The position numbers were made by a program, and so were the translations under genes. Below, piece after piece: positions 21,588 through 34,400 of a stretch of DNA of 64,000 nt (its first letter is position 1; every line of letters begins with the position of its first letter). The DNA is taken from assembly GCA_003049485.1 (NCBI GenBank), contig PYST01000046.1, forward strand, positions 106,618 to 170,617, read 5' to 3'. The notes under the pieces were generated by a model that made no database searches, was not told where the DNA came from, and was given only the letters and a program-made list of their open reading frames with translations. The stretch is from Ophioceras dolichostomum (taxonomy: Eukaryota > Ascomycota > Sordariomycetes > Magnaporthales > Ophioceraceae).

Positions 21588-23105
21588 TCTCGGAGGGTGG
21601 CTGCTGTTGTCTCCTATTTCTTGAGGAGGGGGGGTCTGTGGTAATGTGGGAGCAAGAAAGCGAGATCAACGAAGGGATGTCTTGTCTGATGAAAACTGCG
21701 CTTCAAAGTGAGGGGTTCTGAGAGGTTCGTGCGGCCTGCGGAGCACGGAAGTAAAGGTGGGTGAAGAAATATGAAAGAACGGATCGTCCGCATTCGGCCG
21801 CAGTGAAGTGCAGCGTATGTTGACTAACTGCGACAATTTATTCCAAAGTCTTGAGTCTGGCATTGATGATGTTTTGGGTTTGGACGGGACAGGCTGGGGA
21901 TGGTGGAGGTCTAGGTGGTCCGCCCCCAAAAGGCCTGGTGGGTCCCGCCCGACATGGCCTGCGATTGTACGGTTGTTCGGTGTGCGCTTGGAATAGATTA
22001 TCAAACCGACGAGGTAGGACGACCATATCTGGAATTACGGCTGAGGCAGAGTGGCCAACTTGTACCACAATGGCCACGCTCCCATATTCTCACGTTGGCA
22101 GCGAGTACAGAAGGCCGAATGGCACTGAGGGAACGGCAAGTTGTGAGCTCCGTGCACGGTTTGTATGGTGGACAATTCCCTGCCCCTCTAGATGGCTTCC
22201 TGAATGAGTGTTTGGCGCTGACGACCTTTCTACGTCATATATCGAGTCCTCAACGTGGGGCCAGTAATGGCACTCGCGGTTGCTCGCCTCGATTCTGCCC
22301 GGTCTTGTGTCGGCGCCATTTCGCTACGACCGTTGGTGACGCCGGTGGAACTTGCTGGCACGCAACCGCAAGCCTCTTTCGACTCGCATGTAGCAACTGT
22401 TGGCGCTCGAAGGGGGGTGCGTCTCATCACGCAGGTCAGTACTGATGGCCAACCTTCCCCCTGCTACTGGCCCTCACCTAGCTTCTTGGGCTTTCAGACG
22501 TTGCGATGGTTGAAAGGCGGGCAAAGAGGTCCACCCGTCCGGTCTCATCCGCGACGGGTTGACTCGGCAGCCTCCGAGAAGGAACTGAGAGCCTCCTGGT
22601 TTCATAGACGCGCTTCCATAAGCCGCGAAGCCGGGCTTGCTGGCCGACTTTGGCGTCAGATTGTGGCCAGTGGGCGAACATTCGCCGCGCAGGCATGTAA
22701 AAATACTTGTGCACACGGTTATGACAGCCTCCTGCCTGTGAGTCTGAGTCTGGCGTTGGAGGGCTCTTCCATGGCCAGGAGGCCCAATGTGCAGCAGGCA
22801 CAGCTTGAGGCGAGCTCATTGACCAAGTTCGAGAGGAACGTAACTGAGCTGGGAGATACTTAGCAAATCTACTGGAAGAACATGAAGATAAGAAGGAAGT
22901 TGAGGCACCTACTTGGGCGACATTTTCATCCCTCTCTCATCGTCATCAACACACTTCACTCACTCTTATCGGCTTCTTTCTCAACTCGTATCTCTTTCTC
23001 TAACCGCCTGGTGCGATCAGTCTACCAACAAAGTTCCCCTTTTCCAGCCACATCTCCGAAACCTCCGATTCACCCCTTTCTAACTCCTCTCTACTCTAGC
23101 CCATC
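21588..23105. other. Gene-free stretch, 1.5 kb
   Basis: Upstream regions of the divergent 21587 (minus) and 23106 (plus) genes. A 202-codon frame at 22255-22863 has no motif and overlaps others; I do not call it. Confidence 0.45.
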
Positions 23106-23468
23106 ATGCCCGTCGTCGACTACGACACCTTCCGCCTCAACATCAACTCCTACCGCTACTCGGAGCACCCTCCCAACAAGCCCGACGGCCGCAAGTGCAA
23201 CTGCGGCAAGTGGGAGTTCTACTCCTCCATCTGCGGCCACGTCTTCCAGAAGGACACGTACAAGTGCGGCTACTCGCGCACCGTCAAGGGCAATGACACC
23301 TCGTGGTGCCCGGGAACCTCGGGCCGCCAGATGGTCTCCAGGACCCAGGTGAAGCGCAAGTGCCGCGACTGCGAGCATAAGGACGAAGAGGCCGCTGCTC
23401 CCGCCGCTAGGGCGCGTAGTGCTAGCCCGCGAAACAACCAGCAACGCCGGGGTGGTCGGCATGGATGA
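23106..23468 (+). CDS. Small Cys-rich protein, possible zinc-binding
   Basis: Single exon, 120 aa, ATG 23106 in the context CCATCATGCC. No signal peptide, so probably intracellular. Cysteines are spaced CNCGKWEFYSSICGHVF, then YKCGYS, WCPG and KRKCRDCEHK, giving C-x-C-x10-C-x-H plus a later CxxC. This is a plausible metal-binding set, though not one I can name. The last 30 residues are basic, with Arg, Ser, Gln and Gly (RARSASPRNNQQRRGGRHG). A C/T-rich leader precedes the start. The family resembles short fungal hypothetical proteins with CxC...CxH signatures. No function can be stated. Confidence 0.75.
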   Translation: MPVVDYDTFRLNINSYRYSEHPPNKPDGRKCNCGKWEFYSSICGHVFQKDTYKCGYSRTVKGNDTSWCPGTSGRQMVSRTQVKRKCRDCEHKDEEAAAPAARARSASPRNNQQRRGGRHG

Positions 23469-26117
23469 AGAACCATCGATCGGCTTGCAGTAGGTGGGAA
23501 ACTCTCAGAGAGACAGAAACAGGGCTTGGTCCATCGCTCCTTAGTGTTGGTTGTTGGGTTGGGCTGCACGCATTGGCAAGATAGCAGCGAGTAGCGGGTA
23601 CAGGCATGCACCCAAAACATGTACTCTCATTTACATTTACTATATATCCCATGGAGTAGTTAAAAGAAGCTAGTCTCCTCACTCTATCATAGCACAGAGT
23701 TCGGTGGATGAATGAAACGTGGCTGGTCCACCCATCTCTGACCATCTCCTGGCCATCCTTCTCGACGGGAGAAACTGCGGAGCGAGAGTTCAGCTAGTGG
23801 CTGTTTCATGAATCATCGCCAGTTCTACAGAGCTCGGGTTGCCTGCTCGTTACCACGGCTTCTGTCTTTGCTACGGCTGACAATACCGGAAACGAGAGTA
23901 GCCGCACTCAGCCTTCCGTGTTGGCCGCTTGCGGACATCGCGATTCTGTTTCTTCGCCTATCATGGACATTTGTCCTATCGCGGATCTACTGGCGGGCCT
24001 GCCTGGCGCGAAGCTTCGGCCGGGACGACCGTCCTATCGTTATGATCCAAAGCATTTTCACCGGATTCTGTATCTTAATCATGATCGGTGCCGGCAAGGG
24101 GAGGGGCCGAGAAGAACGAAGAAGGCACTTCTCCGACTCCGGAGAACAGGGGACCAGCTTTACAGGTAGCTAGTTACAAACATTTTATGACCAGAAATTT
24201 CAGTATGCGTACCTACAGAACCGCAGGCAACGAGGCACTGACCCTACATAGTGCTTTTGCAATCCATCAGCGGTCGTCGCTCGGACACCAAAATAGCTCG
24301 AAGCCGGCTCTCCGGCTCCTTCACAATCGTCGAAGCTTGGACAACCGCTATCAGCACTGCGGCTGGTCCCAAAATCCTTCCGGTCGCCACTGATACCATC
24401 CCCAACCTTTTCGAGGTTGTCGGGCGGCTCGTCGCGGAAAAGATGCTCGACGCCAGATTTAGGTCACAGCATGGTTCTAACATCAGCAGGGCTCCCCTGA
24501 ATGTCAAGAGGCCAAGAGGTCAACAAGACAATACCATCAGCTGAACCTTTAATAGAGCGTATCAGTGACTCGAGCCTATATCTGATCAGTGTGAAAGCGC
24601 TGTGGGTGATCATACACCATAAGAGCTCTCTCACGAAGAAGATGGAATGGAACAGCGCACTCAGCATATAAAATTCTCTTCTCCCCTTCCAGTCCGCCAC
24701 TGAACATTCCGGCACGAGAAGGGGAATCCGTGGCAAAAAGTCTCGTTTCACTAGAATCCTTCTAGCTACGCAAAGACACAGAGAGACTCCGGTCAGTTTG
24801 CCGTTACCCCAACCACGACAAACACCTGGCATATCTAGACATACCCAGGTGTAAGATAAAATATGGATTCGTCTAGACCAGAGCTGTACGGGCATCACCT
24901 GGGCACGGCTAGCTCGCATAGATCCGTTAAGCTGGTATGTAGCTCATTCGCTCGCTCGCAGCCGAAGGATCTTAACTAAGCCCGGAGGATCTCCCGGCAA
25001 ATTTGCACTCTCTCTCTGTCTACCATCTCAAATTTCCATCTTCCTCCACCCCTTCAGCAACGCCACATGAAAGTTGGTGCCAACCTCATAATCCGCACGA
25101 CGTCCTCGGACTAGAAGCTAACGTCGGATGGCGCGACCGCGAAACGACGAAGCAACAACAAAAGACGTTGCGTTTTCCCACGGAACCGGACCAGACTCCA
25201 ACGAGGAGCTCGCAGTAGTAATGGCGCTAAATTACCGAAGATCTTCAAGCTAGCCTCTAGCCGCTGACCTAACATCATTTAGTCCCTGGCCTAAGCGGCA
25301 TTTGTAATGGGGATTTTGTTTTTAAAAAAAAATATACGTTGGCCTACTTAGTAGGCAGACGGAGTTGAGTGAGAGCGAACCCGGGACATGGGCATGGATG
25401 GACCTGCCGGGAAGTTCCCTCACTGAAACAAAAGGGCTGGCCGTCTTGAGTCATAAGCTGTCTTTCACCTATATTGACCGTTTGTGTTTCCGCGAAAGTG
25501 GCCTTCTACGCTAGTATCATACTAGTGTAGCACCGGTTCCCCAAACAAGGTAGGAAACTGGTGGCCCGCTGGTGCGGTTAGGGATGGAGTGGTGGGTAGT
25601 GATCGAGAGGGGGAGATGAAGGAGACCGACGGACGCATTATCGGCCAGCCCGGTTTACGGCTACTGCAGCTCTGTTCGCTCCTCGAACTACCCAACATGC
25701 AAACCGGGATGCTGTAATCCGCCACTGACGATGAGGATTATGGGAGACAAACGATCGGACCGCGTCGCATCTACCTCCCGGGATTCTAGCCGCGTTCTAG
25801 CCTCTAGATTGCCGGACTTTGGCCATGGGGATCCGAAAACAAGGCAGAAAGCGCGAAAGCATATAAGCAAGCACTCCCGACGCCTACCTCAAAACAGAAA
25901 TCATCTCACCATCCAGCAGCACCCTTAAGTTCTCCAAAAAGCCAAAAAAAAGCCGGCCTTTCCTCCCCCCGTTTCCTCTTCCTGTCCTCTGTACTCTACC
26001 TTGTACCAACAAACCAAACCAAGTCACTCGTTGCCAGTCCTTCTTCTTTTCCCTTTTCCCTCGTGCTTTTTACTACCTGTACCGTAATATACTTCCCACC
26101 GACAAAAAACCGCAAAA
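23469..26117. other. Gene-free stretch, 2.6 kb
   Basis: No supported gene. A 25-bp inverted repeat (CTACGCTAGTAT / ATACTAGTGTAG around one C) is at 25506-25530. An A-run with ATATAC is near 25322-25337. The final 150 bp is the C-rich leader of the HsbA-like gene. Confidence 0.45.
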
Positions 26118-27127
26118 ATGAAGTTCTCCGCCCCCGTCATCGCCCTCGCCGCCGTGGCTACCTCATCGGCCTCGGCCACCTCGATCGCCGCCGCCGTCTC
26201 GCCGCGCGACCTGGAGACCACCCTGCGCGTCATGACCAACGTGCTGAACAACATGGCCAACCTCGACGCCTGCATCGCGGCCTACTCGGGCACCGATGCC
26301 GACAACCACGACCTCGCCCAGAAGTCGGTCACGATGCTGTCCGTCCTGCAGTCCTCCTACGCCGAGATCAACGGCATGATCCCCGTCCCGCTGCAGGACG
26401 CCCAGACGTTCCAGCCCCTGTCGGACAAGCTGAACGCCCAGGGCGACTCGCTGCTGGGTCACGTCGATGCCAAGATCGCCGTGTTCGGCGCGAACGGGAT
26501 CTGCCTTAGGATGGTCGCTGGTATCACTAGCATCGGTTAGTTTTTATTTTCTCGTTCTTTCTTTCTTGCTTACCCCTTATTCCTTTCTTTGTTTCCCCCT
26601 TCGCCCTTTCTTCTTCTTCTGTTTGCCCCGTTTCCAATATCAACTAGGTACCTAACCAACTAACCCCTCTCTGCTAATTACTACCTCCAGGCGACGCCGT
26701 CAACAACCTGATGCACGCCGTCTCGGACCACTTCCCCGAGGAGGGCCGCGCCAAGAACAGCGTCATCATCACGCACTTCAACGACATCTTCGCCGCGTCC
26801 ATCGCCAAGCTGCAGGCCTGCGCCAACTCCTACCCGGCCGGCTCCAAGACCGGCGGCGACGAGGGCGCCGATACGGTGTCCGCCGGCGGCGCCGCCTCCA
26901 ACACCGTGGCTCCCTACGGTTCCGTCATCCCTGGTGCTGCTACAGGCACCGTCAAGGGCGCTGGTCCCTCCTCGACCGCCCCTGCCGCGAGCAAGCCCAC
27001 CGGTGCGGACACGCCCACCGGCGTCTCGGGCAAGCAGCCCGTCGTCACCGCTGGTGCGCCCGCCATCCTGCTGAGCGGGTTCGTCAGCGGCGCGATGGCC
27101 GTGTTCATTGCCTGCCTTGTGCTGTAA
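26118..27127 (+). CDS. HsbA-like GPI-anchored cell-wall protein
   Basis: Two exons, 26118-26535 and 26691-27127, with a 155-nt C/T-rich intron (donor GTTAGT, acceptor CCAG) and matching phase, encode 284 aa. Residues 1-21 are a signal peptide (MKFSAPVIALAAVATSSASA). Residues about 28-175 are helical and match the hydrophobic-surface-binding protein A family: RDLETTLRVMTNVLNNM, AYSGTDADNHDLAQKSVTML, FQPLSDKLNAQGDSLLGHV, then after the junction DAVNNLMHAVSDHFPEEG and FAASIAKLQAC. A Gly/Ala/Thr/Pro stalk follows, and a hydrophobic end (ILLSGFVSGAMAVFIACLVL) acts as a GPI signal. HsbA proteins adsorb to hydrophobic solids and recruit lytic enzymes; here the GPI signal suggests retention on the hyphal wall. 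The short Cys content (two in the domain) matches the family. Confidence 0.85.
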
Positions 27128-29306
27128 TTAGACAACAACAGCAACCTCAGCAGCCGTGAGACGACAACTAAGACGGCCTGTCCTCTACGAGTCTCTCTCC
27201 CTCCTTCTACTAGGGAGGAGTTGCTTTCGACTATCAGAGAGAGTGCTCGGTTGAGCTGGCCTGGCATGGCTGGCTGGTAGTAGCTAGATAGCTTCAGTAG
27301 GTGTACTAGAGAAGGGGAATTTGGAGTCATCAGTGACCGAGTTGTCTGGGACGAGGTGGTTTGGGACCTTGAGGATGTAAATTTTTGATTTTTCTTGTCT
27401 CCTTTGTGTGGTGTGGTGTAAGAACGGTCACTATTCCGGAGGATTCCAAGACGGTCAGGTAGTTCGCTTAATTCTATTTCCTATGTGCTGTCATCCTACA
27501 CTATCTTGTCCACCTCAGTGTGTGCTGTATGTGCTTGTGAGTGTCTGAGGGGAGCAGTTAAGCTGTTGAGATCCATACACATGACGACTTTGCCATCCGA
27601 AGATGAACCCGTGCGGGAGGACGCCCTATGGTGTTCTCCTGCTACCTGGATTGCAGGGCGTGGGTTGCCAACGGCGGCCTCTGGCTGGAAACTCTATCCC
27701 CACTTGCTGACGCAGTGTGGCTTGTCGACGGCAATAGGATTGGTCTTCCCATGGGACTAAGCGTTTTTGAGCTCGGCCTTGAGAGCCCGTACCGTATGGC
27801 TGGATCCATGTGGCAGGTCGACAGAGGGAGCGTTCGTAGCGTCACAGTGAAGTCTTTGCTGAGGCCAGTGGCCAAGCAGGCAGAACTTCCCCGCCGTTCG
27901 CGTGAGTCGATCCTTCCTTCCCCTGATTAAACACGCGGGAAGCTCCGGTATCGCCACTACGCACTTATTCACTTAACCGTGAGGACCCTGAAGGGCATGG
28001 CTCCACGCTAAATCGATGCGGTATCCCTCACCGGTGGCGATGGCTATTTTCCCATGGGACACGTGCCGGTGATCCATACCAAAACAATATTCCCACCATC
28101 ATGTTCACATTAATTATGTCTTGGGGTGAAATGACTCGACTCCTAACTCGTGGACGGTAAACGAGTGTGAAGCTGCTATGAAACTGAAGATGATACCATA
28201 ACGGGCAAGCTTTTCAGAAAAAAGAAAAGAAAAACTCAAGTTATGATCTGAGCTTTTCACACTCCGCTTTGATTCTTGATTTTGATTCTTTGATTCCAAG
28301 CCCAGCGTTTCATCGCCGGGTGGCTTTCCCGTGCATGGCGCACGACATTTGAGCAATTCATCTGGGATGTTCGCGCTGAGGCCCTCGACGAGTGCTGTGG
28401 TTTGATTAATTTGATTCTCATTTTTAAGTATTTTGATCTCAGTTTCCCAGCTAGCCTCTTCAAGTACTGGTCATCTGAGGCCTTTGATCAACGGAGCTAA
28501 CGGCCACAAGCACGTGCCGTATCAGCTATTGTGAGGCCAGTAAGGTTGCCGCCGCCGGGAGGGCAAGGAAGGTGAAGGGAGGTAAAGGAAACGGAAGGCG
28601 GCGGTTGCCACCGATGGTTGCTCCGACGGCGGCGAGATAAGGAATGCCTCCAACTACCGCGTGTCCTCCTCTGATCCCTCCTCCCACAACCTCCCACAAC
28701 TTTGAATTTTCTTCCCACGAAAAAAAAGCATTCGGATTTCACAACATCAACAGCAACAGATGTGATATCTCGGCCTTCTAAACCGGTCGTCGCCTTCTGC
28801 CGCTTTTAAGCTATCTTTCCCTCCTTTTTAGCACTTGATCTTCTCTTTCTCGTCTTTCTTCCCTTCTTTTTCGGCCTCTCTGGCTTTCCGAGCAGCTCAT
28901 CGCTGCCGATATCATATCGAGGCCCGGCCTCACCAGAGTCCTCTTCTGTGCTCTGCTGCCCTTCTTCTCATCTCGATCTTCCATTTCTTCCCTCTCTTCT
29001 CTTTTTCTTTGTCGATCCCTGCTCTTCGGTCGGCATATTGAGCGCGGCCCAGCCTCATCAGAATCATCTTCTGCTCTCTTCCGACATCGCTCCCTTCCCT
29101 TCCTCCTTTCTTTCCGCCTGGCTCGTCGCAGCCGCTATCAAAATCAAATCGACACCGAGGCCTCGCACCTATCCTCCTTCTGCTGCCTGTCTCGTCTTTC
29201 TCCCTTCATTTCACGCGCCACCGTTCCTCCTATACGCGTCTCACCTCCCTCCGTCCCCTTCTTCCCTGCCTTTTGTTTTGTGAGCCTTCTCACAATATCA
29301 ACGACA
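27128..29306. other. Gene-free stretch, 2.2 kb, ending in a pyrimidine-rich leader
   Basis: No gene recognised. From about 28800 to 29300 the plus strand is strongly C/T-rich, as expected for the promoter and 5' leader of the gene at 29307. Confidence 0.5.
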
Positions 29307-31208
29307 ATGCTAGCCTCGCGTGCCAACCGCACCAACAACGCCGGCAAGGGAGCTTCTTCGTTGTCGTTTCCTTCTTCTTCGTCGCCCTCGGCTGCTGCTG
29401 CCACCATTAAGCCATGGGCCAACCCGCGTCTCGAGGACGGCCCGACGCGCCGCTACAGGACCGTGGCAGACAACCTCCTCCTCGATACGTTCCTTGCGAC
29501 CCCCCGCCGCGCTGCCGCCCTCCTGGCTGTCCCTAGTATCCCGGATGAGCAGGAGTCCGGTGCCGGCAATGGCGTCGCCGGTGGCTCTTCTTCCCAAGCC
29601 CCATACACCGCACAAATCAAGAAGGAGCCGACGCACGTCCAGGACGCGTGCTTCGTCGCCTTCCGCCACTCCGTCGGCCAATTCCTCGCCTGCGCGCGCA
29701 CCAACCCCCAGATCGCGGCCGAGATGCCGGGTCTGCCCCTGACCGCGATGCACAAGCTCCCCGCCTTCGCAGCCGACATCCGGCGCACGGCCGAGCGGAC
29801 CGGCGAGGGCCCCCTGGCGCCCCTTATCACCACCTTCGAGGCGAACCCGCAGCACAACCTCGACGCGATCGGCACCCTCCTTAACTCCATCACCGACCGC
29901 GGCTACAACGACACAGGCATCGAACGCCGCCTGCAGGACCTCGACCTGCACCCGACCACGAACCGCAAGCTGGCCGACGCTCTCGACGCGGCCCTTCGCG
30001 AGCGCTTGGGTGAGGACGGCCGCGGCGGCCTCAAGACGGAGTTCGAGGACGCCGGCAGCGTCAAGCGCGTCGCCGCCCTGTTCCTGGGCGCGTACGACTG
30101 GGAGAGCTGCTCGCGCCGTACCACCAACAGTGATCAGGACACCCTCACCTGGCTGCACCACGTCGTCTGGGCGCTGGCCCGGGGCCACGTCAGCCTCGTG
30201 GACACCCAGGCCATGGACGCGGGAGACCTCCCCCTGAACATGCGCCGCCCGGTCGACGCGCCGGCGGACGTCCTGCAGCCCCTGAAGATCTGGTGGGAGA
30301 CGGCCCTGTTCGTCGACGACCTCGTCGTCCGCGTCGGCCTGCCCGTGCCCGAGGGCCAAAGCTGCTTCACATGGGCCGAGAAGGCTTGGGACGCCGACAG
30401 GGAGGCCATGGTCGCGGCCGAGCGGGCCACTATGAGCGAGGCGGAGGAGTGCTTCATCAGCCAAAACGAGCGCCGCATCGTCGGCCTGGTCCAGGGTGCG
30501 CTCCGCTCCTTTCTCCTCCGCTCCGGCAAGGCGGCCATGGGCGGCCACTCCTCCTCCCCCGCGCTGCTTTTCACGCGCGCCGAGCGGTACGTCACGGCCG
30601 CGATGTTCGACGCCGGGCTCTCGGTCGCCCAGGCGCACCTGTGCGCCGAGGAGATCTCGCGGTGCGTTAGCGAGATCGACGCGTGGAACATGGACCGCCT
30701 GGCGTTCATGCTCGAGACGCGCTCGACGCGCTCGGTGCGGCAGCGCGCCCGCGCCTGGCTCGAGGCCAGGGGGGGCTTGCGGCTCCGCCTGCCCGTCGAG
30801 CTACTGCCCCGCCGCGGCGGGCCCTCCGCCTGGCTCGAGCGGGAGGAGGCCCTCGACCACCGGGCGGCGGCCCACGTAGAGGAGGACGTGGAGGACTCGG
30901 ACCTCGACGACCTCGCGGACATCGACGACGTCCTGGGCCGGCGCGGCGGCGACGGCGGTGCCATCGTCGCTGTCCGTCGGTCCACCGAGGGCGACGGAAA
31001 CGTCAACGACGCGGATGAGGAGGAGGAAGAGGAGGAGGACAGCGACAACGACGACCTCGAGGCGGCGGTCACGGGGTCGGCGTATGAGGGATACGTCGGC
31101 GATCGACCGCCGCCTCTCACTGCTCTGCAGGAGGGAGAAGCCCGCGTCCGGGGTTGGGCCGCTGCGGGGGTGTCGTGGTTGGATCGAACCCTGGGCCTCA
31201 AGGAGTGA
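29307..31208 (+). CDS. Unknown 633-aa protein with acidic C-terminal region
   Basis: Single exon. The ATG at 29307 (ACGACAATGCT) is the first ATG of the frame; the frame itself is open from 29280. Residues 1-110 are low-complexity Ser/Ala. Residues about 115-490 look globular and helical (CFVAFRHSVGQFLACARTNP, WLHHVVWALARGHVSLVDTQ, LKIWWETALFVDDLVVRVGL, AEECFISQNERRIVGLVQ). Residues about 530-600 are an acidic disordered block containing a run of seven Glu. The last 25 residues (ARVRGWAAAGVSWLDRTLG) are again ordered. There is no signal peptide or membrane helix. Codon use is very GC-rich, making the opposite strand open over long stretches, but those are shadows. I do not recognise a family. 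Confidence 0.75.
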   Translation: MLASRANRTNNAGKGASSLSFPSSSSPSAAAATIKPWANPRLEDGPTRRYRTVADNLLLDTFLATPRRAAALLAVPSIPDEQESGAGNGVAGGSSSQAPYTAQIKKEPTHVQDACFVAFRHSVGQFLACARTNPQIAAEMPGLPLTAMHKLPAFAADIRRTAERTGEGPLAPLITTFEANPQHNLDAIGTLLNSITDRGYNDTGIERRLQDLDLHPTTNRKLADALDAALRERLGEDGRGGLKTEFEDAGSVKRVAALFLGAYDWESCSRRTTNSDQDTLTWLHHVVWALARGHVSLVDTQAMDAGDLPLNMRRPVDAPADVLQPLKIWWETALFVDDLVVRVGLPVPEGQSCFTWAEKAWDADREAMVAAERATMSEAEECFISQNERRIVGLVQGALRSFLLRSGKAAMGGHSSSPALLFTRAERYVTAAMFDAGLSVAQAHLCAEEISRCVSEIDAWNMDRLAFMLETRSTRSVRQRARAWLEARGGLRLRLPVELLPRRGGPSAWLEREEALDHRAAAHVEEDVEDSDLDDLADIDDVLGRRGGDGGAIVAVRRSTEGDGNVNDADEEEEEEEDSDNDDLEAAVTGSAYEGYVGDRPPPLTALQEGEARVRGWAAAGVSWLDRTLGLKE

Positions 31209-31492
31209 GGCCGGAGCCTGTGACTCACTGGTAGGCGGTCGTTAATCTTTTCGGTTTTTTTTTTTTTTACCAGTTTTCTTCTCCTGTCCGGTTATTATTT
31301 CTTTTCGTCGTCCTTGCTGGGAGAGAAGACGGGTCAGCCGCGTTATGGGCAAAGTCGATGGAACGGCGTAGTTTAAGATAGCTACCTAGATTTTCACGAT
31401 GACAGACATGCCTGAAAACCAAAAGAGAATATTTTTGATACGAAATCCGGAGACACCCCTCCTTCCCTCCCTCAAGATCATCCTCGATATGA

Positions 31493-34400
31493 TTAATATC
31501 TCCACCACTTTCCCCCAAAAAGCCCACTGATGGAAGCCATCTGCGTCCCATTAGCCTTCTCTGACATAGCAACTGACACTGCAGTCGCGCTAGCTGCAGC
31601 AGCGGCGGCGGGGGGCTCTGCATCTGCCCCTACCTCCGCCATGGTGGGAACCACCTCAAAAGCCTCCTCGTTGTCATCATCACTGTTGCCCTCGTCCTCC
31701 TCTGAGTCGTCGCTGGCAGAAGCCTCCTGGATCACGTCATACGGGTTCTCGCGATGCCTCTCCTCCCTCCTCTTCCTGCTTTCCGCCTCGTCCCCTTTCC
31801 GCTCATACATCTCCAGCACAGCCATGTAGCCGCACGTAGCAGCGACGTCTAGCGCAGTCAAGCCCGAGTCGTCTTCCCACATCAGCTCCGGTCCCGGCGG
31901 CCCTCCACTACCACCCCGAGGCGTCTCCTTCCGCATCTCGGCTAGATCAACAAACCGAACCACCTGGAGATGGGAGCATATGGCGTAGACGAATAGGCAT
32001 ACCGGGGGGCGTTCATCCTCGTGCCGAGCACAGCGTGGAGTAGGCTGCGGCCACGGGAGTCCCGCGCGGTGAAGTCGGCCCCGCCGGCGGGAGATTTGAA
32101 ATATTTCAGCGCCCTGCGCCACAGGTTCGTCCCCCGGCGCCGAGGCTGGAACATGTATGACCCCGCATGAGGCCGGCGGTCCTAGTATCGCTCCTCGGGC
32201 GAGAAGAAAGTGAAGAGCGGCGTCTCGCCGTGGTTGTTGCGCGCGTTGATTCCGAGCTGAGGAGCCAGCTTCCGGAGGTGCTTGAAAAAGGAAAGCTCGA
32301 AGCGTTGTTGGAGGCATAGGTCCTCTTCGCCTTCAACATCTCTTACCATCTGGCTACTATGGCAGTATGATTTGACCTTGACCCTGGCGTTGAAAATGCG
32401 GAAGTAGTCTTGGAGGGCCGCCGCGAGCACGTGGAGGGCCGTGTTTCCGTGGCGGTCTGTCCATCCCGGAGCCCGGGAGGATCGACTGTATGGCGAGTGG
32501 GTTGGCGATGAAGAGCGCCATGACGCCAGTGCGGTTCTCGAACCCTTCGGACGCTAGAAGCTCCAGAGCCGCGAACACCGGGGTTTCCCCAGCGTTGTTT
32601 TTCTGTGTCACTAATGAGGGATAGCTGGAGGCCAGCCGCTTGACCGAGGCATGAATTCTGCGCTGTCCGTATAACGAAAAGGAGGCACGGAACATAAAGA
32701 GGTGGTGCAGCGCATTATTTCCAGCATAGTCAACGGCAATAGGGTCGGCACCCAGTGCGAGTACTTTCTCCAGCAAGGACTCGCCACCCCGCAGCTCACA
32801 GCTGATGTGGCTCTCGTGGCCCTTGGTGGGCTCAAACCCGCACTGCATCAGCTCGAACGGCCAGTCAGCGCCAATGACGTTGCCACACGCTGCGTGGAGA
32901 AGGGTCCGGCCCAACTTGTCGCGGCGGTTGGGATCGATCGGAGGCTGCCATGCCAGTATCGGGTATACAAGATGGCCTCGTGTCACCAGCTCGTGGAGCA
33001 GCGTCTTTTCGCGACGCTCGCGCTTCCTGCTCCGTGCCTCGTCGCCTGGACTGGGAGGTGCAGGCCTCTGAGGGGCAGACCCCTGAGGTGCCGAGCGTCC
33101 GTGACTGCAGAGATCTCGTTTGGCCTCCGCCTGCCGATCGGAAACTTTGAGCAGGGATACCACATCGGGCATAACCACAGCGGGCTGCGCATTGTCTTCA
33201 GGCTCTTCCGAAATTGTGAAGTACTCGTGATCCGCATTCCTCTGGTCATCGAATGGCTCCTCCGGAAACGTCGCGAAGGGATCGGCGCCATGTGCCAGTA
33301 GTAGATCCATCATCCGAGCCGCTTGTTCCCAATGCTTGTCGTTCTGATCTTGGGTCTCCTGGTACCAGCGGTAGCGCGTCCTCGAGGCGGCCACGTGCAA
33401 GGGTAATATCTCGGACTCATTCAGGATCGGGATCATGGCGAGTACGTGTTCATTCTCAGGATGGGGCGACCGACCACTCTGACTACTGCTTGCATCTTCT
33501 TCGACAGGGGGCTTGCGAGTGTTGGCGAGTTGGGGGGAGGCGGCGGGGCTGCACAGTAACGATTCCAAGATCTCCGCGTTACCGAGCTTGATTGCCGCAC
33601 GAACGGCGTCGGGGCCAGGGACAGCCCCTCGGGCGACGAGAAGTCTGATAAGATCGATGTCCCGAGTCCGGCTAAGGCTGCCCCGGCCCTTCGCGTCCAC
33701 GGCATGGACATCGGCTCCGGCGGCAATAAGCACGCGCGACGCCTCCGTCCGGTCGTATTGAAGTGCCTGTAGAAGTGGTGTCCGGCCTCGATCGTCGCGG
33801 ACGCCGAGATCGACACGGCTCGGCATTGAGAAAAGATAGGGCAAGGCGAGTGCAGTATGCCACCAACGTCCACTACTTGCGAGATGAAGGAGGGGGCCAA
33901 CGGTACGAGGAGATTTGGGCGAGCTTTGGTCGACGTACTTCTCATTCACGTCCGCACCCGGCGTCTCCACCAACACCCGCACAACGTCCATATTTGGGTG
34001 GAGGGCATGGAGAGCCCACAAGAGGAGAGGCATGCCGGAGATGTGCCTGATGCTGTCAGGAACCTGGTTGAGCCCGGTCATCTCCAGGAGCGTCGAATAG
34101 CCGTGATGGGCGAGCAACTCTTGGAGGCTGATTTGTGAGTTGATTTGTGTGACGCCATCATGCACGAGGGAGAAGTTGGCGCTGTCGCGAGGGACCTTCG
34201 CTAACGAATTAAACTCTCGTCGCCGCAGTAGATCAAGGAACGCCCTCTGCCACGGGCTACCGTCTACATTCTCCGAGTTGATGTCGACTTCACGAAGAAT
34301 CTGAGTTATGGCCACGGTGCCCTGCTCGAAGGGAGTCGATGGCATGGTAAGTTTTACCCCAAATATGCTCAACCTAGTAGCGATCTCCCTAAGACGGGCA

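Noticed and set aside
22255..22863. 202-codon plus-strand frame
   Set aside because: No recognisable domain; overlaps two other long frames.
29310..30638. 442-codon minus-strand frame opposite the 29307 gene
   Set aside because: Shadow of the GC-rich plus-strand gene; composition is Val/Glu/Gly noise without ordered motifs.
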